DNA from: Bremia lactucae
Taxonomy: Eukaryota; Oomycota; Peronosporomycetes; Peronosporales; Peronosporaceae
Reading direction: 5' to 3'
Length of the DNA: 64,000 nucleotides
Assembly: GCF_004359215.1 (NCBI RefSeq)
Contig: NC_090624.1
Span: 2,044,517 to 2,108,516, forward strand
Numbering within the stretch: the stretch's first letter is position 1; each line of letters opens with the position of its first letter. A program made the translations under genes and the position numbers. Below the pieces are notes generated by a model. The model was given only the letters and a program-made list of their open reading frames with translations, was not told where the DNA came from and did no database searches. This document shows positions 1-9,300 of this stretch, in pieces.

Positions 1-316
1 TTTAATAAATTGAGCACGTTTTTGAATGGCCAGAAGGTATTGTTATCACTTTTATCCTCTCACATGGCCGAGTCGTCGTGGGAAGCCCTCCTCTGGAGTT
101 TCTTGGCCGTAGACAATGTGACGCGAAATGCCGCCGAAGCGCACTTTGCAATACTAAAGCAAGCCTCTTGTAGTGACGAGCTTCTTCTAGGACTTGTGCA
201 CGTCATCCACTCAACCAGTCCTGATGACATCCGCGCCCTCGCTGCTGTGCTACTTCGTCGCGTGCTGCTACGTGACACTGTGTCCTTATGGCCACGAGCG
301 ACTGAACAGACTCGAC
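1..316 (+). repeat. Duplicate of the importin-5 5' end, cut at an N
   Basis: This block repeats positions 2745-3060 with one visible base change (cagactcgac here, caggctcgac there). It holds the importin 5' leader, the ATG at 64 and about 84 codons, then stops at the single N at 317, after which unrelated gypsy sequence begins. The variant base is shared with the truncated importin copy at 14828-16470. It is best read as an allelic or paralogous contig end joined by an N, not as a separate gene. Confidence 0.85.
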
Positions 317-317
317 N
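317..317. other. Single-N sequence join
   Basis: One ambiguous base separates importin sequence from retroelement sequence. The left block is repeated at 2745-3060. The same kind of single N flanked by a repeated block occurs at 21770 and 47880, so it probably marks a contig join of unknown gap size. Confidence 0.8.
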
Positions 318-991
318 CAGCTGGGAACGAGGCTCCCAGCTGTCATGTGAAGGTGGATAACCACGCCAGCGAACAAGATAACTCGTTCGCTGCCCCTTCA
401 CATCACGGTGGTTCTGGATACGTTCCACAAGGAAACGTTGACCACCGTGGGAATCCACCAATGGTTGTGGTGGAGGAGGGAAAATGAGATCCGAACCGTG
501 TGTCTGATCTAATGTCGAGGATCGACAGAATCGATCATTTCCTCAATGATTTGGAGGAGGGAGTTGACCACGAGCGCGGTAAGCGTCGCTCGTTAGAGCA
601 GTCGGTGCAGGATCATCATATCGAGCGGCTGGAGACCGTTCGAAGAGTGCGTACTCCATGTTGGAGTACGAACAAAAATATCACGCTGTTCGTGATGAGC
701 TGTCGTCAGCTCATCGCAGTTTCGAGCATATTCGGAACAGGCATGAGAAACTCCAGGTCCAACATGAGAACCTGGTTCACGATCACAAGAATCTCTTAGA
801 AATTTTTGAAAAGGGTGGTCAGATCCGTCCTCGGAAGAAGCCGCGTACTGATGATACGGGCGGAGCCGACCAACGTAAAACGTAGGATGCTTTCGCATCC
901 AACGTGGCAATTCTAGTGTGTACGCATTGCCTCTGCGATGCAGTACACGCAATGGCCCAATGAACTCACATAATGATTGTGTCTGGAGCAA
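318..991 (-). pseudogene. Gypsy integrase C-terminus with chromodomain (relic)
   Basis: On the minus strand the region near 991-800 encodes a GPY/F module (FIGPLRVLHRRGNAYTLELP, then a motif ending VGRLRPYHQY), typical of Ty3/gypsy integrase tails. After a long linker, 461-318 encodes a chromodomain: RFLVERI, then YLVRWRGYPP, then DSWEP. Chromodomains of chromovirus integrases direct insertion to chromatin marks. The frame is broken in the linker and the end is lost at the N. The opposite strand over the same bases carries a coiled-coil reading frame (500-885), described separately. Confidence 0.8.
500..885 (+). other. Antisense coiled-coil reading frame over gypsy integrase tail (broken copy)
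   Basis: On the plus strand, opposite the integrase tail, two frames together encode a charged coiled coil with heptad-like spacing (for example LEYEQKYHAVRDELSSAHRS) and a basic end (RPRKKPRTDD) that resembles a nuclear localisation signal. The same antisense frame is longer and less damaged in the related element at 38655-40564. No known domain is recognised. It could be a conserved antisense gene of the element or a by-product of codon bias on the sense strand. Confidence 0.45.
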
Positions 992-1064
992 CTTTAGTCA
1001 AGAGATTTGCAAATTCTCTTGAGGTTGCTGGATCAGTAGGGCGTTGCGCCCCTACTGACCCCGA

Positions 1065-2145
1065 TTATTTTTTTGGCGGTCCGCCTCGCTGTTGCGATTT
1101 CGCAACAACGTCGGACCCGCGACCGTTGCCCTTTTTGGCATTCGGTCCATAATTACGTTCAGTACCTCTCGGTACTGGGCGTGTAGCACTACACTCATGA
1201 GCGTACTGTCCTAACTTTTGACAGCGATGGCATTTCTGCAATCGCTTATTGTTTGAAAAACGAGGCTTCTCGCATTCGACAAATGAGAGGTCCATCGGTT
1301 CTGGACCTCCCAGCACGTGTCGTCTTGGAGGACGACACGATGACGAACTAGCTTGAGCCTGTCTCAAGCTTAAGTCCTCCTGTTCCGCAACGGATGTTGC
1401 TTCTTTAAGCGTTGCCAGTTCCAAGCGGAACAGGTGGGTCTTTACGGAGCCATCCGTATGACCTTGCATGAACACCGTGATCAACGTGTGTTCATGAATT
1501 GGGTAGTTTGTGATACAACTCGCCAAGAGTCGTATGTGCTGGGCATAAGCGTGAATACTCGCTTGCCTTGCTTGAATTTTAGAAGCTCTGATCGAGCTCT
1601 AAACTCAGCCCTAGGCGGTTTAAACGTCTGTTTGAGCCGGGCTATAAAAGCCTCTAGCGACCCAAAGACATATGGGTCGCGCAACCTTAACGCCTAGTGC
1701 CCAAGTTTTGGCACGACCTGCCAAATCTGATTGAGCAAATGCGACTCGCATTCGCTCGTCGACGATGTGACGAGACCTTATGGCATCGTCAAACCCGACA
1801 AATCATCTTAAGAGGGAGTCTTCTTCGACTCCCCTATACTTAGAGATGTCAATCTTTAGAGTTTCGGGACGACGCGTATGCGTCATCCCAGGTACAGGGG
1901 TCTGCCTGTTGAGAGCCTTGCTGATTAAGCAAGGCTACCTTCTCCTACGCCTCGTCAAGTTCTTGTTGTATGAACTTGGCGATGGCTGAATGGAGGGCAT
2001 CTCTGTCCAAACCGGACAGCATGGCCAAGATGGCATCGTTCCCTACGGTCGAACTCATTCGTTCGACCACACTCCTTTCTCTGTCACTTAGAAAAGAGTA
2101 GCTATCACGCGAAACGTGATGCGTATTTCCATTATCATCTAACAT
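1065..2145 (-). pseudogene. Gypsy gag relic
   Basis: Minus-strand pieces in order are an N-terminal segment starting MLDDNGNTHHVSRDSYSFLS (2145-1945), a middle segment with DPYVFGSLEAF (about 1684-1481), and a C-terminal segment with a zinc-knuckle-like motif CHRCQKLGQYAHEC (1526-1065). The knuckle has Gln where the usual CX2CX4HX4C pattern has the first His, so zinc binding is doubtful. Frames are interrupted. The same gag is present on the plus strand at 43387-44500, where that position reads GH but is followed by a stop. Confidence 0.75.
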
Positions 2146-2202
2146 GGCTATGCTAGATGCATAAAACTGTGGTACTTGGACGGACTACAAAATGCTACCA
2201 GG

Positions 2203-2631
2203 TGTAACGGGGCACTGCCGACTTGTACTGCTTCAGTACAAGTCCACTTCGCACTGCCTCAGTGCGAGTGGTGCCTCACGTCACTCCACGTACACTAGTA
2301 CGTGCAGAGAAAGTCTGCTCTTTAAAACACTTGCTTTCAAGAGGGTTAATTAAAAACTGTATTAATATAATTATGTTCTTCTTGTCTATCTACTTAATAC
2401 AAACTTAATTATAAACAAATACAAAACATGTACCAAAAGTCTTATCTGTCTTTCTCTTTGCGCGCGTCCAGCGCTCACTGGACCGCGGAGAAAGTAGATA
2501 TAATGGTCTAGATCTACCAATGGATAAGCTTTTAGAATATTACCATGTAAAGTAATATTATCTACCTTTAGATAATATATTAATTAACAACTTTTAAGTC
2601 TTAATTTCATGTAACGATACACCCCTTTACA
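2203..2631 (-). repeat. Gypsy 5' LTR
   Basis: The 429 bp repeat reads TG...CA, with ends TGTAACGGGGCACTGCC and CGATACACCCCTTTACA on the plus strand. Related copies lie at 38100-38539, 42941-43336 and in the head-to-head pair at 55484-56303. The adjoining primer-binding site and gag place this copy as the 5' LTR of a minus-strand element. It ends 177 bp upstream of the importin ATG, so it abuts that gene's promoter region. Confidence 0.85.
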
Positions 2632-2807
2632 GCTCTGCTGCTTCCATTAATGTTCGATATATGCTAATCACTGTTTTTGTAAATGCTTTTGTATTTCTTA
2701 GACATGTTTGTTAAGTTAAAAGGGAAGTCGATCGATCAGCTCTTTTTAATAAATTGAGCACGTTTTTGAATGGCCAGAAGGTATTGTTATCACTTTTATC
2801 CTCTCAC

Positions 2808-5800
2808 ATGGCCGAGTCGTCGTGGGAAGCCCTCCTCTGGAGTTTCTTGGCCGTAGACAATGTGACGCGAAATGCCGCCGAAGCGCACTTTGCAATACTA
2901 AAGCAAGCCTCTTGTAGTGACGAGCTTCTTCTAGGACTTGTGCACGTCATCCACTCAACCAGTCCTGATGACATCCGCGCCCTCGCTGCTGTGCTACTTC
3001 GTCGCGTGCTGCTACGTGACACTGTGTCCTTATGGCCACGAGCGACTGAACAGGCTCGACACATTATAAAAAAAGAACTCGTTGCTATCCTTGCAGCAGG
3101 CGAAAAGAATCGTAGCATTCGTCGTAAAGTATGTGATACAGTAGGCGAGCTGGCAAGTAGTATCCTCGAGGATGGACAATGGGACTCTCTCTTTCCGACG
3201 CTATTGCAGTGGAGTAAAGCTTCAATTGTATTCCTACGCGAGGCAGCATTACGAATCCTCGAAATGATTGCAGTCGTTCTAGCCAGTCAAATATCACAGA
3301 GCACTCTCGAGACAATTGGAACGCCATCACTTCACAGTATAGTCCTTGATATACTCTCAAAAGGCTTACAAGATCGCGAAGGTCGTGTGGCCATGAATTC
3401 TTTGCGTGCGTTAAGTATGGTGCTTCTTCATTTAGATGCATTGGAGCAGTCGTTCCGACCCGAGGTCTTGACTGCTATTGTTCCATTGATTCTCGCACTT
3501 TTGCATTCACTTCTTGACCTACGACAAATGGACGACGTGATGGAAGCGTTGGAAGTTTGTATTGAAATTGCAGAACCCCATGCAATGTTTTTCTCACCCT
3601 GTTTTCAAGAGCTCGTGGATTTGCTTGTTCGGGTTGCAGAGCCCTCGCTTAACGACGTGGACGAGAGGAATTTACCGGATGGATGCCGTCAATTGGCAAT
3701 GGAATTTCTCGTTTCGCTAGCTGAACACGCGCCATCGCTTTGTCGACGTCTGTCAAAGAACTCGTTTGTACACCGAGTCTACCCCCTTGTATTCAAGATG
3801 CTCCTTGATTTACACGGTTTGGACGCATGGGACGTTGCTGTGTGCGATGACGACGACACAAGTAGTAGAAATGGCATGGAACACGAGGTGTTGAATTTTG
3901 AAGTCGGGGCCGAAGCGTTGGAAAGGTTAGTGAAAGCATTAGGACCCAAACGATCGCTTCCGACGTGCTTTGCTTTGATACAAGAGTATGCTGCCCGAAT
4001 TGATCATTGGGTCTATCGGCATGCAGCTTTAGTGGCTCTTAGTCAGATTCTTGACGTCCTTGACGCGGACAATCTGGACGCTATTGCAAACTATTTGTTT
4101 GCCCAAGCCATGGATCCTCATCCACGTGTATGTTGTACCGCGGTAGACGTTATTGGCCAGCTCTCTGTTGACCAGGCTCCAAGGTTCCAAGAATCGCATC
4201 ACGCCGAAGCGCTCAAAACGTTGGCTCGCTTTCTCGACGACTGTACCAAACCACGTCTTCAGGCTCATGCAGCTACGGCCTTGCGCCAATTTATCGACAT
4301 GTGCCCACCGTCGCTACTGCCCCCGTATCTGGACCAATTACTGCACCAATTGTTTGCATTGCTTCAACACGCAAAGTTTGTAGCAGCTCAAGAGAAACAC
4401 AAATCAACGTCGGCGTACATTACCGCGCGTGTGGTCCAAGAACAAGCAATTACTGCGATTTCATCCATTGCAACCGTTGCTGGTACGTCATTCACCGAAT
4501 ATTATGCTGTTGTCGTGCCATCCTTGCAGCAAATTCTATACAATTGTCTAGAAGAAAGTGTCCATGTCACAAAGAACTCCACAAGCGGACTCAAACCATT
4601 ACCGACTGTGTGTAGCTCCGCAACACTTGGAGGCATTGCCCTCGAGTGTTTAAGTTTGATTGGTCAGGCCGTCGGAAAGCACGTATTTGCACGTGATGCC
4701 GCGAGTATTCTTAAAGTAATGGCCGAGATGCAAGCAACGCCGTCGATCGTGAACAATGAATTGATCCGTACGTATCTACTTCAGGCTTGGGCTCGTTGTT
4801 GTACATGTCTTGGTCAGGATTTTGCGCCATACTTGCCTCTCGTGATGCCGACTCTTCTCGAAGCTGCAACTCAACAGGCTGAATTTGAAGTCGATCCATC
4901 TCGATTGGCAAGTGATGATGAAGACGAAGAGTTGACGGATAGTGAAGACACCCAGCTTGCTCACGTGAATGGCAAATGTTTAAGTATTCGTACGTCAATT
5001 CTCGAGGACAAAGCCACGGCGTGTCAATTGTTAGCAGGAATGGTCACGGATCTCGAAGACGCTTTTTTTCCGTATGCAGAACAAGCGACCCAATTGCTTG
5101 CCCCGCTTCTCACGGAATCGGTTCATTCCGATATTCGAGCCGCCGCAATTTATGCCATGCCAGCGCTTGTCAAGTGTGTGGCCATCTCCACTGCAACTTG
5201 TTTGAATAAAGGGTCCGTGGCCATGAGACAAATGTTGGATTTTGTGCTGGGTCGACTAGTGAACGCCCTTAAATCCGAGCCCGACGTTGAATTGGTTATC
5301 CGAATCATGCAAAGTATGATTCAGTGTCTTAATGACACACAAGACCTGCATCCGTTGTTGTTATTAAATGAAGCTCAATTGCAAGAGGTTGTTCATGGAA
5401 TTCTGGTGATACTTGGTGATAGCTTCCAGCGTCGTGCGATGCGAAGAAGTCTTCATTCTTCCGATTTCAATGATGACGACGATACAAACGTGCAGGTAGA
5501 TGCGATGCAAGACATGGAGACGGAATTGCATTTTGTACTGGCTGAATGCATTGGGACATTGGCAAAAACCCATCGTAGCGCGTTTTTTCCCGTGTTTCAA
5601 AGCCTTTTGTGGGATAAAGTGGCAGCTTTGGCAGCACGTGATTGTTTACGCGAAGATCGTCAACTTGCTCTTTTTGTCATTGACGATGTATTAGAATACT
5701 GCGGTAAGCCCGCGTGGCGTCTTTTGGATGTATTTGTGCCTGTGCTTCAAAGTGCACTGCAGGAAATCATGGAGCCGGATTTAATACAGGCAGCAGCTTT

Positions 5801-6353
5801 TGGGGTCGGGATATGTGCGTCTCATGGTGGCGACGCATTTACGCCGTACGCCAAGCAATGTCTAAAACTACTGGACCCTATTGTAACCCATCCCAATGCT
5901 CAAAAACAAACGCGTCGCAACGCCACAGACAACGCCGTTGCGGCTCTTGGAAAATTATGTGAATATCACGCCGAAGCTGTTGATGCATCAAAACTTTTTC
6001 CGCAGTGGTTAGCTCTCCTTCCTCTCCGTGGAGACTTGGAAGAATCGTTTGCCGTCTGCCGTCGTCTTTGTGGGTATATTCAAGACAGTCATACACTTGT
6101 ACTTGGTGGACGAGAGTATTTACATGTCGACAAGGTAGTGGCTGTGCTCGCGGCATATGCGGAGGAGAACTTTTCGCAACAATTGAGTCAAAGTGTTGGA
6201 GAAGCACAAGTGGTAAATCTTCGACTAGAGCTCGCATCCTGTCTTGCCACTCTTCGTGGATCCGTTCCTGAAAAAGTTATAAATTATGCATGGACGTCGC
6301 TTTCGATCGCCCAACAGACGGCATTGCAAGCGCTATTGCCAAAAGTTTTCTAG
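2808..6353 (+). CDS. IPO5: Importin-5 (karyopherin beta, RanBP5/Kap121 type)
   Basis: Encodes an intronless protein of about 1,181 residues starting at ATG 2808 (MAESSWEALL). The frame is open further upstream, but without an earlier in-frame ATG. Beta-importins carry cargo through nuclear pores under RanGTP control. The whole length reads as HEAT repeats, and motifs match the importin-5 family: the N-terminal LAVDNVTRNAAEAHF helix, the AAVLLRRVLL segment, VYRHAALVALSQIL, and DPHPRVCCTAVDVIGQLS in the loop region that follows an acidic stretch (DDDDTSS, about residue 347). Further acidic loops occur near residues 700 (SDDEDEE) and 887. Family proteins are about 1,100 residues, so this one appears complete. 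It is the apparent source of the many decayed copies at 6990-16470 and 24740-30330. The 5' flank is only 176 bp from a gypsy LTR. Confidence 0.93.
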   Translation: MAESSWEALLWSFLAVDNVTRNAAEAHFAILKQASCSDELLLGLVHVIHSTSPDDIRALAAVLLRRVLLRDTVSLWPRATEQARHIIKKELVAILAAGEKNRSIRRKVCDTVGELASSILEDGQWDSLFPTLLQWSKASIVFLREAALRILEMIAVVLASQISQSTLETIGTPSLHSIVLDILSKGLQDREGRVAMNSLRALSMVLLHLDALEQSFRPEVLTAIVPLILALLHSLLDLRQMDDVMEALEVCIEIAEPHAMFFSPCFQELVDLLVRVAEPSLNDVDERNLPDGCRQLAMEFLVSLAEHAPSLCRRLSKNSFVHRVYPLVFKMLLDLHGLDAWDVAVCDDDDTSSRNGMEHEVLNFEVGAEALERLVKALGPKRSLPTCFALIQEYAARIDHWVYRHAALVALSQILDVLDADNLDAIANYLFAQAMDPHPRVCCTAVDVIGQLSVDQAPRFQESHHAEALKTLARFLDDCTKPRLQAHAATALRQFIDMCPPSLLPPYLDQLLHQLFALLQHAKFVAAQEKHKSTSAYITARVVQEQAITAISSIATVAGTSFTEYYAVVVPSLQQILYNCLEESVHVTKNSTSGLKPLPTVCSSATLGGIALECLSLIGQAVGKHVFARDAASILKVMAEMQATPSIVNNELIRTYLLQAWARCCTCLGQDFAPYLPLVMPTLLEAATQQAEFEVDPSRLASDDEDEELTDSEDTQLAHVNGKCLSIRTSILEDKATACQLLAGMVTDLEDAFFPYAEQATQLLAPLLTESVHSDIRAAAIYAMPALVKCVAISTATCLNKGSVAMRQMLDFVLGRLVNALKSEPDVELVIRIMQSMIQCLNDTQDLHPLLLLNEAQLQEVVHGILVILGDSFQRRAMRRSLHSSDFNDDDDTNVQVDAMQDMETELHFVLAECIGTLAKTHRSAFFPVFQSLLWDKVAALAARDCLREDRQLALFVIDDVLEYCGKPAWRLLDVFVPVLQSALQEIMEPDLIQAAAFGVGICASHGGDAFTPYAKQCLKLLDPIVTHPNAQKQTRRNATDNAVAALGKLCEYHAEAVDASKLFPQWLALLPLRGDLEESFAVCRRLCGYIQDSHTLVLGGREYLHVDKVVAVLAAYAEENFSQQLSQSVGEAQVVNLRLELASCLATLRGSVPEKVINYAWTSLSIAQQTALQALLPKVF

Positions 6354-6499
6354 TCTGTCCTAACAATTTAAGAGTATTTTTAATATGTAAATAGCCGCTA
6401 CTATGCGTAATGTGAGCTCTGTTGCTCGATGACATTGCCTGAAATGGCTTTTTGATCGACGATATGCCAGTTCACCTAACATACACAGTCGTTCTGGAT
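6354..6499. other. Importin-5 3' flank
   Basis: A short AT-rich stretch after the importin stop codon. No gene is seen in it. The relic of the effector gene begins soon after it. Confidence 0.5.
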
Positions 6500-6990
6500 A
6501 AAGTGAATTAACGAATTTAAGACTCGAGTTGACATCAGTAAATTTGCTTCAAATGCAAAATATTAACCAATTCATTTTTTGTACTAAATTTTCACCAATG
6601 GAGGAGATCCAGGCACTTTTTATTTCAATGACGATTCGGAGATTAACAAAAGATCATAAATTTAATATCATCTCATTTGTAAATGTATATTTCATTTCCA
6701 ATCCATTGCTTTCTATACTGAAAACGGTGTGATGCAACATTCTGTGAGAATCTTGCATCACACCATATTTCGTGAGACACCATTCTTTAGTATAGAAAGT
6801 AATTCAGGGCATTGAAAATAAAATATACTTTTAAAAATGTGGGCCCTCTACGCTTCGCACGGCGAGGTTTCTATGTTTAAGATAAAAAAGGAACTCGGGC
6901 TCTTTTGCATGCAGTCTTGAATGAAGTTTCTTTACTCCGACAGAATGAGGCGATCACAGCTACGGGGTCAAACGAAAACTAATCTTCATA
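6500..6990 (+). pseudogene. Decayed fragments of an LWY effector gene
   Basis: Positions about 6525-6610 resemble the intact effector at about 17870-17965: both contain a run close to ttgcttcaaatgcaaaatat followed by accaattc, and both continue to an AATGGAGGA. Positions about 6910-6990 resemble the effector 3' end at about 24640-24750 (aagtttctt..accc/tccg..cagaa, then acgaaaactaat, then gtcttgaat). The central part is missing and a small foldback element lies between the two pieces. This is evidence that a second copy of the effector gene once stood directly downstream of importin-5. Confidence 0.7.
6705..6803. repeat. Small foldback (MITE-like) inverted repeat
   Basis: Outer arms 6705-6719 (ATTGCTTTCTATACT) and 6789-6803 pair at 14 of 15 positions. 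Inside them an almost perfect hairpin has arms 6726-6737 (GGTGTGATGCAA) and 6753-6764, extended by ATTCT/AGAAT to a 3-base loop. The whole is about 99 bp. It could be a miniature non-autonomous DNA transposon. No clear target-site duplication was identified. Confidence 0.5.
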
Positions 6991-9300
6991 AAAGACAAGG
7001 TGGATGCGTCTTGAATGGAAAGCATGCTGAATCTGGACGACTGAATAACTTTTTCGATACAATTTCCGGAGCCTTGCGCTTGTAGAATAGACCAGCGTCA
7101 GTATTCAATTCCACAGCAGTTTCCGCGAGTTCATACGTGCTGTTCTAGCCAAGACAACTTCAGGGATTAGGATGGAAGAAGGCAAAATAGTTTTACGTCA
7201 ACGATGTTAAAGGTTGGAAGCAAAGTCGACCTAAATGGTATCAATGATCCTGGCGCGAATTAAAGTGCCATATTAAGAACAAATATACCCGACACGAGCG
7301 TACAATGACACCTGTCTCGCGAGGAGTAGCGCGCCCTTGTGTAGCATTAAATTCACCAGGCACAGATATATGGCCCCAAACACGATTTCATTGCTGGCTC
7401 TATACAAGTGCCACTTTTTTTAATGTAATAGGATGCTTGTTGTCAATGCAACCCAAATCTTTCCACAATCGTTAGCACTTCTCCTGTTTTCAGGTGGTTC
7501 AATGAATGTTGTCGTCCTGCATCGTCTCATTGATAAAAGAAACTAATTTGGTGCCGAGAAGATAGCTTTTAAAACAATTCAAGTCTGATGGAGACAGAAT
7601 TTGCCAATCGTTGCAATGGCCTTGAGACATATTGCTGCATACGCAAATGAGAAAACGTCATTTCTAGTAATCAAAACCACGCCCAAGTGACGCTGCACGT
7701 GAATTCCGCCGTATTTGAACACATTGTCAAAAGCGAAACGACCAAGTCGAAATTTCTTCAGGAAAATCACGTTGTGTCGATTTTAGCGTATTCCGGCCAC
7801 TTTGTCGAACAAATACATAAGCATCGTAAAACCTTTTCGCAAATCTCTCAATACAGAACGTATTTGTATATTGCATAGCATTCCTTGTAAAAAATTTACG
7901 TCATCGTCTCAATTTAAATAATGCACGCTCCAATCTGGTTGGCTCGATTGTTTAAGGCGCTGTGACTAATAATAAATTAGGGCTTGTTATGTTTTACCAT
8001 ATCCCTCCGCAGCTTATTTAATTGAAATTTTGCTGCCATAAATACATGGCAGAATTTGTACGCGGTTGGCTGATTTTACGTCCAAGTCCGACGTTGGCTT
8101 AGTCGTTTGCTCTTAAAATTATAATCTGGTGTCGTAGTGATTTGCAAGAGTTGCATATTTGACGCCAGTAACTTATCCTCAATGATGGATCTGATGGACC
8201 TTCAAATACTTTAGACTTTTCTTTACATGAGCGAGTAAAATAGCACCATGATCCGTCGACTTTTTGTTCTCGTCATCATTTCACAAAAGAAATACGTCGA
8301 CATCGAATTGCGTCTTTACTATATCGCAATTTGAGAAGAGTTAGCATCAAAATGGGCGAATAGACTGCACACCTTGACCAAGACACGTACAACATCGAGC
8401 TTATGCCTTGTGGAAGTATGTGCAGAACAATTCATGACCATTCGAAGATGCTATCGCAACGATGAATTGGCCAAAGAATAAAAGTCAGTAAATAACGCAA
8501 CATTCACGATCACGAATCATGAAATGAGCGTAAAGCAGTATTTCAATTCGATGTCGAAATTTAATCAACGCATACTGTTACCGAGATATCGTGTCAAAAC
8601 GTTGCAAAGAGCTGATGCAGCAATTAAGTTTTTTTTATTAATCTGCGATGTCTGCAATGGCGTGACCGCATGTCAATAAATTAGTACGATGTCGTAACGG
8701 ATCAGCTGCTTACAAATATGGCATCATGCCAGCGTCCAACAATCAAGTCCGCGCAATTTCACAAGCGCAGACGTAAGAAATCTCTTGAGCCGGTGAGGCC
8801 GGACACACATGATCTAGTCATTCGAAATTAGAGCGATTGTGCCGCACAATAGTATACGTTTGGCCGGCATCAAGCGCATATACATTTTGAAAGAGACACA
8901 CTGGAGTAGCATGCTATTCCTCTGCTAGTGAAGCATCTTTCTGAATGAAATCAAAGCAAGGAGAAAGACTGTATCAGCCTCAGTGATTTTAGATTGATCT
9001 AGACTCTTGGATCTGACTTCAAGTATTAGAATCCCGTGATACATACCACGCCCATATCTGCGTCGTCGTTATTGCACGCGTCAACATCGCGTAATTTCAA
9101 AAGCATCTTGTAATAAACACGCTAGAGTATGTTTCTCAACCTATATTTCCAAAGAAGCCGACAAGCAACAGCGCGTAGTAGGCTTAGAAAATGCAATTCA
9201 TCCTGCAATTTCCATTTATTCGAGATGTCTTTCGATGGAACTGGAATCTTGACCACCACTCTTCGAAATAGATCCCGCGAGCCAGTCTAGAACAATGACA
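6990..9300 (-). pseudogene. Old, decayed importin-5 copy (mosaic)
   Basis: The region is non-coding but matches importin-5 on the minus strand in several places. Positions 7770-7579 read NVFKYGGIHVQRHLGVV against VLEYCGKPAWRLLDVFV of the intact protein, and 8341-8410 retains the segment around TCLGQ. A patch at about 7900-8215 matches importin in the plus direction instead (near the VNALKSEPDVE segment), so the copy has been rearranged. The 7010-7200 part is directly repeated downstream of the intact effector at 24770-24980. No intact frame of useful length remains. Confidence 0.65.

Larger units (their letters stand above)
318..2631 (-). mobile_element. Internally deleted Ty3/gypsy chromovirus
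   Basis: The element reads on the minus strand. Its 5' LTR is at 2203-2631, followed by a likely primer-binding site starting TGGTAGCATT (complement of 2191-2200), then a gag relic, and then directly the C-terminal part of integrase with GPY/F and chromodomain. Protease, reverse transcriptase, RNase H and the integrase core are absent, so a large internal deletion has fused gag to the integrase tail. The 3' end and 3' LTR are lost at the N at 317. The element cannot move on its own. Confidence 0.8.
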
